Shown here: positions 21,590 to 32,408 of the stretch, piece by piece
Numbering within the stretch: position 1 is the stretch's first letter
Layout: every line of letters starts with the position of its first letter
NCBI GenBank assembly: GCA_032629725.1
Contig: JAFEVB010000005.1
Coordinates: 806,001-870,000, forward strand
From: Gremmenia infestans
Lineage: Eukaryota > Ascomycota > Leotiomycetes > Helotiales > Hamatocanthoscyphaceae
Reading direction: 5' to 3'
Length of the DNA stretch: 64,000 bases
Position numbers and translations under genes: made by a program
The notes under the pieces: model-generated
Databases searched by the model: none
What the model saw: the letters and a program-made list of their open reading frames with translations, nothing else
Told to the model about the DNA's origin: nothing

Positions 21590-24500
21590 GATGATCAACG
21601 GCAAAGGAGTAATGATTGATCGGACACAGAAGCAAAGTTTCAATTGTCAACCAGCAGCAGCAGATGCATTTATATAATAGATGAGCGAGTTCAGCAGAGC
21701 ATGACGATTCAAGGGTGGGCGTGTTGACCAAACTATTGGAAAGACGTCGTCGTGAGCGGTAGCGAGGCCTCGTAGGACGACGGACTTTTTGTCAATAGTC
21801 TACCTACTCCACCACTCCATACGTTCCGTACAGCTATGGAGTGGATATTTTGAAGTGGACATGCCATGAATACTACTGTATCGATAAGATTGTTAGCGGG
21901 GATTACGGTCAAACGAGGCTTGGCCCGGTATCCCATCTGCTGGAAACCTAGCAAGTATTCGTAAGTCATCCTACTACAGCCGGCGTTTTAAATTGGATGG
22001 TGCTTTTGGTTGGTCCTATTAGCATTATAATGCTTCTAAGCTAGCCATGTTTACCTACCCAACCTATTTCCCTCACCTTGGCTTTGGTTCATCACGTGAA
22101 TTGTATCCAAATAAACTTACTCGCTTTTCTTTTTCTTTTTGACGTCTGACAGTCCCGCTGTTAAGAAGCTTACGGAGTAGATCCGACGATTACAGGGCCT
22201 TTACTTCTAAAGGCCCCAACTCAAAAGTCTCACTTGAATCTGGTTCTCTTACGATGGTATAGATTTCAAGATCTATACTAGAGTAAAGAGCCAGTTAGGT
22301 CTACAGGTTTCTAACTATCTGGGCCGAGAAGTGGACTTATAGTGGGACTGTCAGACTTTTTAAAGATTGCGAGTACTCCGTAAGGTACATTCCCCCACTC
22401 TTCCCGGGGAGACAGGATTAAGGAGCTCGCTACGAAGACGACCTCGCTTGAAGCTGTAACGGACAATTATGCCATGAAGGAAGGAAGACGCCGACGCTAA
22501 GTACATAACCTGGAATTTACATCCTAAAAACCGGTCTTATCCGTAAAATCAGCTTCAAGGAATTTCTCTCTTGGTTATTTAAAGGTGCTTGCTTCATCAA
22601 GTATTGAAAAGAACTGAATGGTCAAGTTTTCATTCTCGCAATACTCGTTTTTTTTCTTGATTCTCTTTAGTCCACTATGATACGGTAGAGGCACGGAAAG
22701 ATACCCGGAAGAAAGAATCCCACATATACCGAAGTACTTCGTAGCATATGGCTAGCTTTGCCCTACCTATCCGGTCCTACCGAAAGAAATAGTGTCCCTG
22801 TCGATGCTTAGCAATCAGAAAGGTGAGGCGAGCCAGTATTGTGGGGAAAGTGAGCGTTGTGAGTGGCCCGGGATGTACTGTACAAACTATAGGTAGATAG
22901 ATATCATCTCTCCTATCAGACTGAAAGAGCGAGTAATTTGAAAGTCTGTCGAAATAGTAAATCGCAAATAATCCAGGGAGGAAAACGTGGTGATTTAGAG
23001 AAAACCTTCCAGGAATTCTGCATGTTTTCTATAAAACTCTAGGTCACTCCGAACTCTAGATTCTAGAACACGGAAAGGACGAACAGGGGTACCTGCAACG
23101 TGGGATGATAAAAGGGGTAGCGAGTGGAGCATTAAAGGCATGGACACCCTACTGTAGGGAGCCGGGCTGCCGGACGGACGCCATACTGTACTGTACAACG
23201 GATTATTAGGGCACAATTTGTGAGCGTTTCTACTTCTAGAAGTACAGTAAAGTATGGAGATATCCCCGGAGCGTATCGGACGGACTGGGTTCCCTAGGGT
23301 TTGGTTAGTTGATATAGAGTTTTGAAGATTGCGCCAAGGATTCCTGAGGTTTTTGAGGGTTTTTTAACATCAAGAGCGGGTCGCTTGTCGCTTGGGTGTC
23401 CGTTACCGAGATACGAGTATAAAGACGGAGTATCGACTTCGTACCTACATCCTTGCAGGATTGTGACTATCATGCAAGGCACAGATAAATCCACTTTCAT
23501 CTAGATGGATTTTCAGGAGGCAGCAGATCGATCATCTGATACATTGAAGATCGAGGTGACTTTAGACCTGAGCCTCTAAGTCTGAGAAGAATAATACATA
23601 AATACAATTATGAGTCTAACTCAAAGAGCCGGTAACTTTACCTCGGTACGGAGCTTTTAGGGCTTGGACTCTCCTCGGGTATAATTACCTCTAAAATAAT
23701 TGCGACCTTTCGCGCTCCACCTCTACCCTAGTTCCCATGTGGCATGTGCAAGTGTGAACGCCATACTCCGTACTTATCACACCGGAAAACAGCTCCTCGG
23801 AACATCCCAAGTATTCGGAGCTAGTCAGACAACACGCCATAAATCTCATACTCCGTAGTATTGTGTTTGATGAGTGCAAATTGAGACCCTGTTTGTAACG
23901 GCTTATATAATATTGAATCATTATTAAAATGCTCTACTTAGTTAAGAAAAATGGTTCAAGATATAGTAAGGCAGTGTACTTGTAGTATCTGGCTTAAGTA
24001 TCCTTATACAAGCCAGGCAAGGAGACATGCAATAAAGTATAGACTATATCTGGACTAGGGTCAAAAAAATCGCTTTCTAATTCGCCTTCCTATAATGGAT
24101 ACCTATCAAGATCGATTTCTTATGGGGCCCCTTTCTTATTTAGGGTCTCAGCTCGCTTGGCAAAGGGGGTTTAACCCCCGTTTGGTTTTACATGCATACA
24201 ACACTTGCTTTTTTTGAGGTCGGATATTACGGCGCTTCTACCTAAACGGTATGCTAGCTTACTTATTTCTCCGACATTGGGATACAGTAGAAGGAAAGAA
24301 TTCGATTAGCTTAGCCTTGGTATATTTATTGCTTACACATTGTATTTCGTCGAATTTGAATATCCTACGCTTTTTAGTGACGCGGAATAGCTCTACTAGG
24401 ACAGGGCCGGGAGTTACTGTAAGTGGCGTTTGGCTCCTTTGGTATGTATACCCGGAGGAAATTGAGGCCAGAGAGAAACGCCACCTGCCTCAATTTTCCT

Positions 24501-24793
24501 TCAGGATTGTGGCAGCTAAAGATATCGAGTCTCCACCTGTGCACCAAAGCGGCACAGCCGATATTGTGCGGCAACTGCATGACTATTCTCCTTGCGAACG
24601 CGCAGGAGACCTCATGCAGTTCACGGCACGTACAAATGTTCAGGTAAACTTAAACTTAAACTTACTTAACGATGTCTCGGACGGGGTCCAAACACTGGAG
24701 TATCCTGGGCTTCCATCAAAGCTCCTCCACAATACTTGAAGGTATTGAACCCCCGCACATTTGCGTGGATGATCATTCCTGTATGTATACAAA
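21590..24793. other. Gene-poor 3.2 kb stretch
   Basis: No gene is recognisable on either strand; the open frames are short or without motifs (for example 24251-24739). It contains a 10-bp-stem inverted repeat (21812-21821 with 21835-21844), a foldback element (22144-22356), scattered copies of the 9-mer TACGGAGTA, and GGGGG-TTTAA-CCCCC near 24165. It looks like decayed repeat-derived sequence. Confidence 0.5.
22144..22356. mobile_element. Candidate MITE / foldback element
   Basis: Terminal inverted repeats of 18 bp (GTCTGACAGTCCCGCTGT at 22144-22161; reverse complement at 22339-22356 with two mismatches) bound 213 bp. Inside, GTATAGAT (22257-22264) faces ATCTATAC (22271-22278). CTGGTTCTCTTAC (22240-22252) faces an imperfect partner at 22283-22294, so much of the element folds back on itself. 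No transposase is present. No clean target-site duplication was found. Confidence 0.4.
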
Positions 24794-26117
24794 ATGCCGA
24801 ACTCCACGACACCCCATTTTTCGCCAGAGGTATGTAAACTGCGTATCTCATTTGATCCGAAACTTATGCATTTCTTGATGGGAAGGCTGACTCTTGGCAA
24901 TCGTGTAGTACCTAGCCGAAAATCGAGGACCAACGATCATAGCTACGAATGCATCATTCCAAGGGGTGGCGTGTTTGGTGGTAATAGCCAGACTATGTTC
25001 GAGGTTTGCAATACTGAAGAACATTGGTCCTGACGACTGGACCATCCTCTTTGCAACTGTTCTGGCAACAGCGAACATCGTGATTGCCGGCCAGAGTAAG
25101 TAAAGTACCGTCTCGTTATCTGGGGGGCCTTCGATTGAAAGAAAAGAAGGCTGATCAGATGGCATCCAGGTGTGAGGCTCGGGACAGGAAGGCATAAGCA
25201 GGCGATCCCACTGAAAAATGTCATACCGGCGGGCATCTATCGTTTCGTGACGAGAGTGATATACTTTCTGATCAGTGGCACCATTAAATTCTCAGTGTGC
25301 CTCTTGTACCTGCGCATCTTCCCCACGATCCGGAAACATGTCTTGATCCTGATGACGTTCATCGTTGCTTGCACTATTGCGCAAGAATTCGCTACCATCT
25401 TCCAATGTGTGCCGGTGCAAGGAGTGTGGAATGTCGCGGGATTTCCGAACGCCCATTGTATCAATAATGTAGCCTTCTCCTATTCAGCATCGGCGTTGAG
25501 CGTGGTGACTGATCTATGGACTTTGATACTGCCGATTCCGACTGTTTGGTGTGGGTACTTCCAGCTTCTTTCAAAATGGTCGTGTATTGACAAAAGGTAG
25601 CGCTTCAAATCATGACAAGGAAAAAGGTGGTTCTTATAGGAATGTTCTCCTTGGGATTGTTGTGAGTTTCCTCCCGAATGCTCTTTCATCTCTAGATATC
25701 TTATATGTACTAATCATCCTCCACAGTGCTTGCGTAGCAGGAATCGTTAGAATGGCATTTCTCCTCACTCTCTTGACTAGTAAGGACCAGCCCTGGGATA
25801 CCTTTGGAACATCTATTGCATCGGGAATTGAAGTGGCACTTGCGATTATAACAGCGTCCCTTCCGAGTTTGAAGCCACTGGTTGACCGCATCGCCCCTAA
25901 GTTATTCCCGAGTACGAGAACTAGAACGACGCACAAAGCAAGTGACTATGAATTGGGATCAGGGAGACAAGGGACGCATTCAGGCTTCGTTACGATCGGA
26001 AGCGTGGTGGACAATCATGCAGATGGACATGGTAGTAGTGATGCAGACTCTACGCAGGCGATCAAGGTGAACCATGAATATTCTGTCAGAATTGATTCTG
26101 CGAATGAGTTTCATTGA
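24794..26117 (+). CDS. Pth11-like seven-transmembrane receptor (fungal rhodopsin-like domain)
   Basis: A 351-residue integral membrane protein of the large fungal PTH11/SAT5-type family, plasma-membrane receptors implicated in surface or host sensing. Five exons: 24794-24829, 24909-25095, 25170-25550, 25601-25661 and 25727-26117. Introns are 79, 74, 50 and 65 bp. Seven hydrophobic helices can be placed. TM1 follows ENRGPTIIATN and ends RLCSRF; IGPDDWTILFATVL is the typical TM2 entry. TM5 ends in ILPIPTVW, and TM7 contains GIEVALAIITASLPSL. Family-typical cysteines occur in FQCVPVQGVW and NAHCIN. There is no N-terminal CFEM domain. The third donor (GTGGGT) is weak but gives the expected VWSLQIMTRKK join. 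Confidence 0.82.
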
Positions 26118-26464
26118 TGTTGGACTACGGAGTACAAAAGCCGCTTTATTTATGACTGTATACTAGCCAAAGATGTTTCAACAGTAATGATATAATGATC
26201 CTAATAAATACGGAAGATGTGAGACCAGGGAAGTACTTCTCATCAGTTCCTGCGCAAGAGGTTATCACGTCCTGCCCTTGTTCGCTCGGCAAATTCCAAT
26301 TGGTGTAACATGAAGGGTATGTTATCTGATAGCGCATTCTACTTTCAGTGGTAAAGATTGACTAGATTTATACATACATTCTGTTATATATTTTTAGTAG
26401 TTACAATGAGCAAGAAAGCTTAGTCTCCAGAGATTTTTCTTTCGCCAGTACAGATGCTATACTC
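26118..26464. other. Intergenic, no feature seen
   Basis: 3' flank of the Pth11-like gene. One TACGGAGTA copy lies at 26126. Nothing coding is recognised. Confidence 0.5.
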
Positions 26465-28245
26465 TCACCGCGAAGGAGCGTGTTCCGTTGATCGAGATCC
26501 AGAGAGATTCTCTTCCTCTCCTGTGACTATAACGAGAGGAACAGCTTCAGCAATGCTCGGAAAGATCGGCCCAGCAGTTGCGGTAGATCGTGGGCTGGCA
26601 CTATTGCACACCGGACTCCCCTGTCGCAACTGGTCATCATGCCGGAGTCTCATGAGTTGTGTTTGATCGAACGCCATGCTGAGCGTCGCGTTCTCATCTC
26701 CTCCTCCGAAAGCGATCGAGTGACTTCGCTTCGGTGCTAGAAGTGGACGGCTGATGATGTTGCCGCTAACTTTACTGAGCGGACGGGACGTTGCGCGGCG
26801 TGACGGTACATTATTTGTGGAGGTTAGCACGGGCAGTGCCGGGACTTGGGGCGTTTCCTGAGGTCTGTCTATTCCGGCGTCGTTCATGGGATGGGAAGAG
26901 TCCGATGCCTGCTCACGTTGCCATTGTGTTCGGAAAGGTGAGCAATTTCCGTATGTGAAAGCGCCAGACCATCACTAACAGCATGATTTCCTGAAGTAGT
27001 TATATCATTACCATCAGGACGAGGAACAACTATAGGGCGGAATCCTGGGGTCCTGGTCCTGATGTCCCATCGTCTGGTGTCGTGGTAAGGTTCAAAGGAC
27101 TGCCAGATACAGGACTCGGAGGACCCGATCTTCGGGGAGTTGCAATACGATATCCATTGAGTTCAACAACTTGCGATACCAGAGTCTGGTCAATAGGTGG
27201 TGGAGGGATAATCGGAAGTGGCATAATAGGCCTCAGGGCCATAATTGTCTAAAAACATGGGCCAAGAAACACTGTTAGGGGCTCAACCCCTATTTTTAAT
27301 ACTTTAAGCTTCCTATCAAGTCGCCTCTGCTTCCAACCTTGCAGGTCACACTGGTATGCGTAATGGACCTTCTTGACATGTAACGTGAATGGTCTGCCAT
27401 CTCTTACAACTACTGTCTGGATCGACTTGTCTTGTCGATCTCTGAAAAACTGTTGCTCGACATGTGTCCATAAGTCAGCGTTCAGCTGGAAATTTTGCTG
27501 ATCCCTCTTTGGGTTTGTTAAAAAACTGTCTAGAGCAGCACACGTTCCACAACCACACCCGCGACGGCTTCGAGCTCAAGTCGGAGGTGGTGCAGGCCGA
27601 GGAGTAGACCCCTTTAACATGAATGTGCTAAGTACGTTTTGAAAAAGGATTTTGAAAAGCTGATGAGCTAGGGCAATTTGGGACGTTTGGATTTTTGGAG
27701 CCAAGATGCCGGGAAATGGTAGGTGAATTTTCTCCATATTTGAAAATGTCTGCAAAGCGGTTTGCGCTGTACGACCAGCGATAATTCGATCCAGTTCTAG
27801 GAAGAGTCCTTGCGAGTGACAGTAGACGAGATTCGCCGTAAAGTGTTTGAAATGCTTTGCTGATTCTTGATTTGTTGCACCATTAGCTGCTTCTTGGCGA
27901 GGATACTGGCTCAGCGGATTTCTATCGGATAGAATTTCCTGGAGCAGTATCCAAGGTATAGACTCAATGATCAGATCTTTGAATATAGACCTGGCGTTGG
28001 GAACGCTATCTGAGTCGGTAACCCCCTTTAGGAAACACATCATCATAGGCACATAATTTGCGTTATGTTCAACGGCAGGTAAGAGACTATAAACTGTCAG
28101 TTTTGGATCGAGTGATCACCAATTTGACTCACGTGGTATTGAGTATATATTCATGGGACCTCAATCTTGCCAACTTAAGAAGTCGTTTCGCATCTTCTAT
28201 CCATTTGAGATTCACTCCGATGACAGCTAGTTTGTATTGATCGGA
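26465..28245 (-). pseudogene. Decayed remnant of a large fungal protein (2OG-oxygenase-associated C-terminal type, tentative)
   Basis: On the minus strand a protein-like path runs from about 28245 (LAVIGVNLKWIEDAKRLLKL). An intron (donor near 28132) leads into LPAVEHNANYVPMMMCFLK, which continues in one frame to a TGA at 27576-27578. The same frame resumes at once with a Cys cluster (GCGCGTCAALDSFL) and RPFTLHVKKVHYAY. A TAG near 27253 could be spliced out by a 54-bp intron with branch CTAAC. The frame then resumes as MALRPIMPLP. The last part (26465-26950, containing RSHSIAFGGGDEN) is in another frame with no clear intron. No N-terminal catalytic part lies upstream. I recall similar C-terminal regions in large fungal Fe2OG-domain proteins, but this assignment is uncertain. 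Confidence 0.5.
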
Positions 28246-28511
28246 AGATCATATCTGGCTTTCCTGACTTGCAACAACTTTTTGGATCGAATCATAGCGC
28301 AGAGAAAATTCAGAATTCTGGACAACTCGGAATTTACACTATTTCAATGCACAAAGATCAGTTCCTAATCTGGTAATTTTGGAGTTTCACTCGTTATAGA
28401 ACTCTATGGTTATCTGTAAAAGTTGGTTCATCTAAGATTAACTGCAAGATGGATTGCGGCACTTCAGTACAACTCTAGGACAATAAGGGCTTTTACCACT
28501 GCCGTACATAC

Positions 28512-31500
28512 CTATGCTCCCGAATCCACCCCTTCAAGAGCCCCTCCCCACACATATTGCTCATATTCGAAGACCGTCTCAAATCCCAGTCTCTCATAAA
28601 GACCCTCTTTCGCAACCCAATCGATGAAAACACCTTCCACACCCCGTCCCTGCAAGTTCTGAATTGCCTTCGATACCAGAAGCGAAGCCACGCCCTGGCC
28701 TCTAAACTCTTCCTTAACACCAACGCACCCAATTAGTCCGGTCTTGTCCTTGGATTCCATCAATGGCGCGAATGCGAATTGCTTCATGACCACCGCAGAA
28801 GGAGAACACATGAGCGCCCAACCGATTTGATTTCCGTCATGGTCGATGGCAACCATGGCCTCGTGGTGCTGAACATCAATATCTCGGAGTCAGTATTACC
28901 TGCTATACTACGTTCAGGAATCAAGAGACATTGCTCTCGAAGGATTTGACCTATGAAATCCTCTTTCAGTGAAATGACTTACCTGTTCCGCTGCTGCGAG
29001 ATCCTTATATGTCTGAACCCATCCCTGAAAACGAGGTTAGTATGTGGAAGAGTCACGCAGAAGACGACGCACAAGATTCTTGAAAATCGCGCTTTGGGTT
29101 CGTATGCACTCAGCATAGAGTTCGGGGGTCAAAGGCATAAATGTGAGTTGCTTAGACAGATCGCTTAGCTTTTCTATTTGAGTGATTTTGGGTGGTGGTG
29201 TATAAGTAACAATGCCTGTCTCGAAGTCAGTAATGCCGGCATAAGTTAGGACACTATTTCTGGAGCAATCGTCTCATGAAATATTCAAAGAGCAAACCAC
29301 TCTTCACATGCCCGAAGTAGGATATATTTTCGAAGGAATGACTGACCTCGATATAAATCTCGTGCAGTAGAGCCAACAATTTTTTTAAAACCTATAAAGA
29401 TTAGCTTCTGGTTTGCCCTGGAAGGATGAAGCCAGAAAGAGGGAGCAAACCTCGATTGATAAAAAAGTCTTCATCTTCTTGAGCAACACTGACAGGAACA
29501 CCGGGCCAAAACCTCGGAAACACAGACCCGAGACCAAAAGATTTCAAGCCGCCAGAAGTAGAAGATTCCAATCTCAGCCGCTGGTGAGCCGTTGTAAAAA
29601 GAGCCGTACCGATCCCTTTACCTCGGAATTTTGGAAGTACTCCCATCGCAGCTACCGTCCCTTGGTTCCCGTTGGTGAGGAATGAAAGACAAAAGCCTTT
29701 GGAGTGGATGTAATGGAATCCGTTCGTTCTGAGAAGAATGCTTCTGAAGAGTTCGCGCTCAATAGGCCATAATGGGAAAATCTCTTGCCAAAGAGAGTAT
29801 ATCTTATCGCTGTCCAGCCCAACCCCTTCTTTAGTAGGGGAGAGGTTCATAGGACGGACTGACGGGTTGGACTTAGGTCCAACGGGAAGAGAACCATAGG
29901 GTGTAGTGATCCCAAACATTACATTGACCGCCGATTGGAAAGCAGGAATGGTCGGTTCGTAAATGGCGATATAGTTCTGTATCTCTTCAACCTCATGAAG
30001 GAAATCATACGGCTCACAGGTAGCAATGACAATCAACTTCTTTCCAAACTTCTTCCCCAGCGCTAAACCCAAAGACTTTTGAGCTGGGGTGAGCCACGCA
30101 TTCCGGGTAGCGAGGATTGCAATGTCTGCATCATCGAGTTGTTTCTCTACCTCGGAAATCGAAGTCCCCTCATGAAATTGTACGTTTTTGATAGATTGAT
30201 TCTGGGCTTGGAGGATATTGATATATTCAACCGGTGGATATGGAGTTCTCGTTTTCTCTTCCCCGCTCTCAACCGCTCCACTACCCGCAGCAGCTTTCCT
30301 AGGATTCACAAATACGATCTTAGTAGCGCCATCTCGAGGTAGCGGGAATATATCTGCTGAACATCGTACGACTGTCGTACTCTTTGCGTATATATCACGC
30401 GCGAGAAGTTCGCGTCTGCGGTTTGACAGATTGTTCCGCAGTTCGAATCTGCTCAGAGTGGAATTGGGCAGTGGCAGTCTGTTGGAGGGCACAAACTTCG
30501 ATTTGAGATCATAGACTCTTTTTACGGATCTCTCAATAGCTGTCCACGACAGAGCTCTTGTTTTGACAGCTTTCGCAACGGACTCGATAGCTCCAACCTG
30601 CGCAGACATTGTATGGCATATCATCACGCAATCGGTTCCAGCCTGCGAAGTAGCATTTATTAGCATGTTATCCATCGGTTTCTTTTGGACAGTGAGATAT
30701 TACCTTTAAAGCCATAACGGCTGCCTGTTCTGTTCCGTAGGGACCCCTCACTCCTTCCATTTCCAAGCAGTCGCTAACAATTAGGCCCTTAAAGCCTAAT
30801 TCTTTCCGCAGTATATCGATTGCGAGCGGATTGAGGCTAGCAGGAAGATCTTTGTATTCAGCGTCCTCTGCAGTTGCAGCTAATTCCTCAATCCCCTTCA
30901 TTCTGATGTGCGCAGTCATCACCGCTCCAACTCCTTCAACAACGGCTCTTCTGAAAGGGACCATCTCACATGCGTTCATTTGGGCCATTGATTTAGAAAT
31001 CACCGGTAAATCGTAGTGTGAGTCAACGGACGTGTCGCCATGCCCTGGGAAATGCTTTATACAAGAGGCAACCCCACCTTCCGTGAAGCCGTGGACTTGC
31101 TCCGAGACGTAATTCCCTACAATCTCAGGGTTATCGGAAGGAGATCGTACTCCGATGACAGGATTCTTTGGTTCCGAATTGATATCAGCAATGGGAGCGT
31201 AGTTCATGTTGATGCCAAAGCTCTTCAGCATTTCGGCCGTTGCGTAAGCAATCTCGTATGCATTGGAGGAATCTTTGGTAGCTCCAAGAGCCATTGGCCC
31301 AGGAAATTGAGCTGCAATAGGAGGTTTTATACGGGTAACAAGTCCATTTTCTTGATCGATAGCAATAAACAGGTCTCTAGAGTACCCGGCCTCTCTTGCG
31401 ATTTTCTGAAGAGATCTCGTAAGCTCTAAAAGCTGGGAGGCACTTTCAATATTCCGTTGGAAGAGAACCACCGCCCCAACCTTGTACCTGTATGGAATCA

Positions 31501-31864
31501 GTATTGCAGTTAAGGAGTACATGTAATGTTTCACGTTTCTGGAAACATTCAAAGGGGCATTTAATGTTACTCTTGGATAAGCTTGATTATATCCTTGCTA
31601 GGGAACAGGCCATGAAAACCGACGATAAAGAGCTGCTGAACGTCAGAGAAAGAAGCAGACAGTGCTATGGTCTCAAGATCTCCAGACATGTACAAGTATG
31701 GCCCTAGAATAAAGTTTCACACTCCCATAAACATGCAAACGGCGCTCGACTCGGATCGAACGTGAAGGAGATCTTGAAATAATAGTAATACATACCTGTC
31801 CAACTTGATCCCGGAACTGCGAGTCCGCATAAGACAGAGATGCGAGATGCTTAAGATCCGCCAT
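28512..31864 (-). CDS. GH3 beta-N-acetylglucosaminidase fused to GNAT acetyltransferase domains
   Basis: An 897-residue fusion. Eight exons: 31864-31796, 31632-31571, 31487-30704, 30642-29451, 29391-29347, 29215-29073, 29024-28983 and 28868-28512. All junctions keep frame. Residues about 24-305 are a NagZ-type GH3 barrel. KHFPGHGDT at 188-196 gives the His193/Asp195 general acid pair, and VSDCLEMEG contains nucleophile Asp283. A GH3 C-terminal sandwich follows. A GNAT motif A (KFRGKGIGTALF) is near residue 645 and a second one (EEFRGQGVASLLV) near 828. There is no signal peptide, so it probably acts inside the cell on GlcNAc-containing fragments. GH3-GNAT fusions are known in fungi; the role of the acetyltransferase part is unclear. 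A tandem CAGCAG acceptor at exon 2 may add one Gln. Confidence 0.85.
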
Positions 31865-32408
31865 TATTGGTAAGTGAGACCGACAGACTCCTCGCCCTTT
31901 GACAAGCTCGCACCTAATAGCTTTTGGCGAACAGTGCTAATTTTAATGAATTGTGGAGTCGTCGGCCTCTGAAGTTTTGAGATCCGGACTTGCTTTCCAG
32001 GGACACGCCACCACTTTGTGTTCCTGGTGGTTACTTAGGTACTTTGTCAATATGGGAAGTTTGTCGATGTGTGAAAAGCATTAGATAGAAGGGATGAAAA
32101 TAAACATTTTATCACGTGTCTGGCCTCGTTTACCCCACCTCTTCGTACCTTCTCTATCTATTCTATCTCCTTAGCCCTTTGCTAAGGAGGTGAACCATGC
32201 AACGTAGTATCAGTATCAACTTAACTTCCCCCATCCTTGCGCCCTTGTTAAGATAAGAACGTGGCGTTGGATTATGAAGATCGACATCTCGCTTCCGAGG
32301 TTCTTGTATCAACGTCAACGGCCATTCTCGCGATTCCTGGCTCTCCTGAGGCATCTATACGAGTGACTATTTGCACTCTTCTAAAAGCCACCAACGAGAC
32401 TCTGCAAC
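31865..32408. other. Divergent promoter region GH3-GNAT / Atg22-like
   Basis: 544 bp between the two start codons with an E-box CACGTG near 32113 and a CT-rich tract near 32140-32175. Nothing coding is seen. Confidence 0.5.

Noticed and set aside
24162..24180. GGGGGTTTAACCCCC as a terminator or telomere-like element
   Set aside because: A short odd-centred palindrome in gene-poor sequence. Fungal Pol II genes do not use such hairpin terminators, and it is not a telomeric repeat.
24251..24739. 162-codon plus-strand frame before the Pth11-like gene
   Set aside because: No ATG-linked motif or membrane pattern consistent with a domain. The receptor's real first exon (24794) lies downstream in another frame.
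27253..27306. Second stop (TAG) in the relic as another lesion
   Set aside because: It lies at the end of a plausible 54-bp intron (GTATTA...CCCCTAACAG...TTTTTAG) that keeps the frame, so it is not counted as evidence of decay.
27540..27610. GC-rich segment that reads as a codon-biased short peptide on the plus strand
   Set aside because: On the minus strand it is the continuation of the relic's reading frame across the TGA and encodes its Cys cluster, so foreign origin is not needed.
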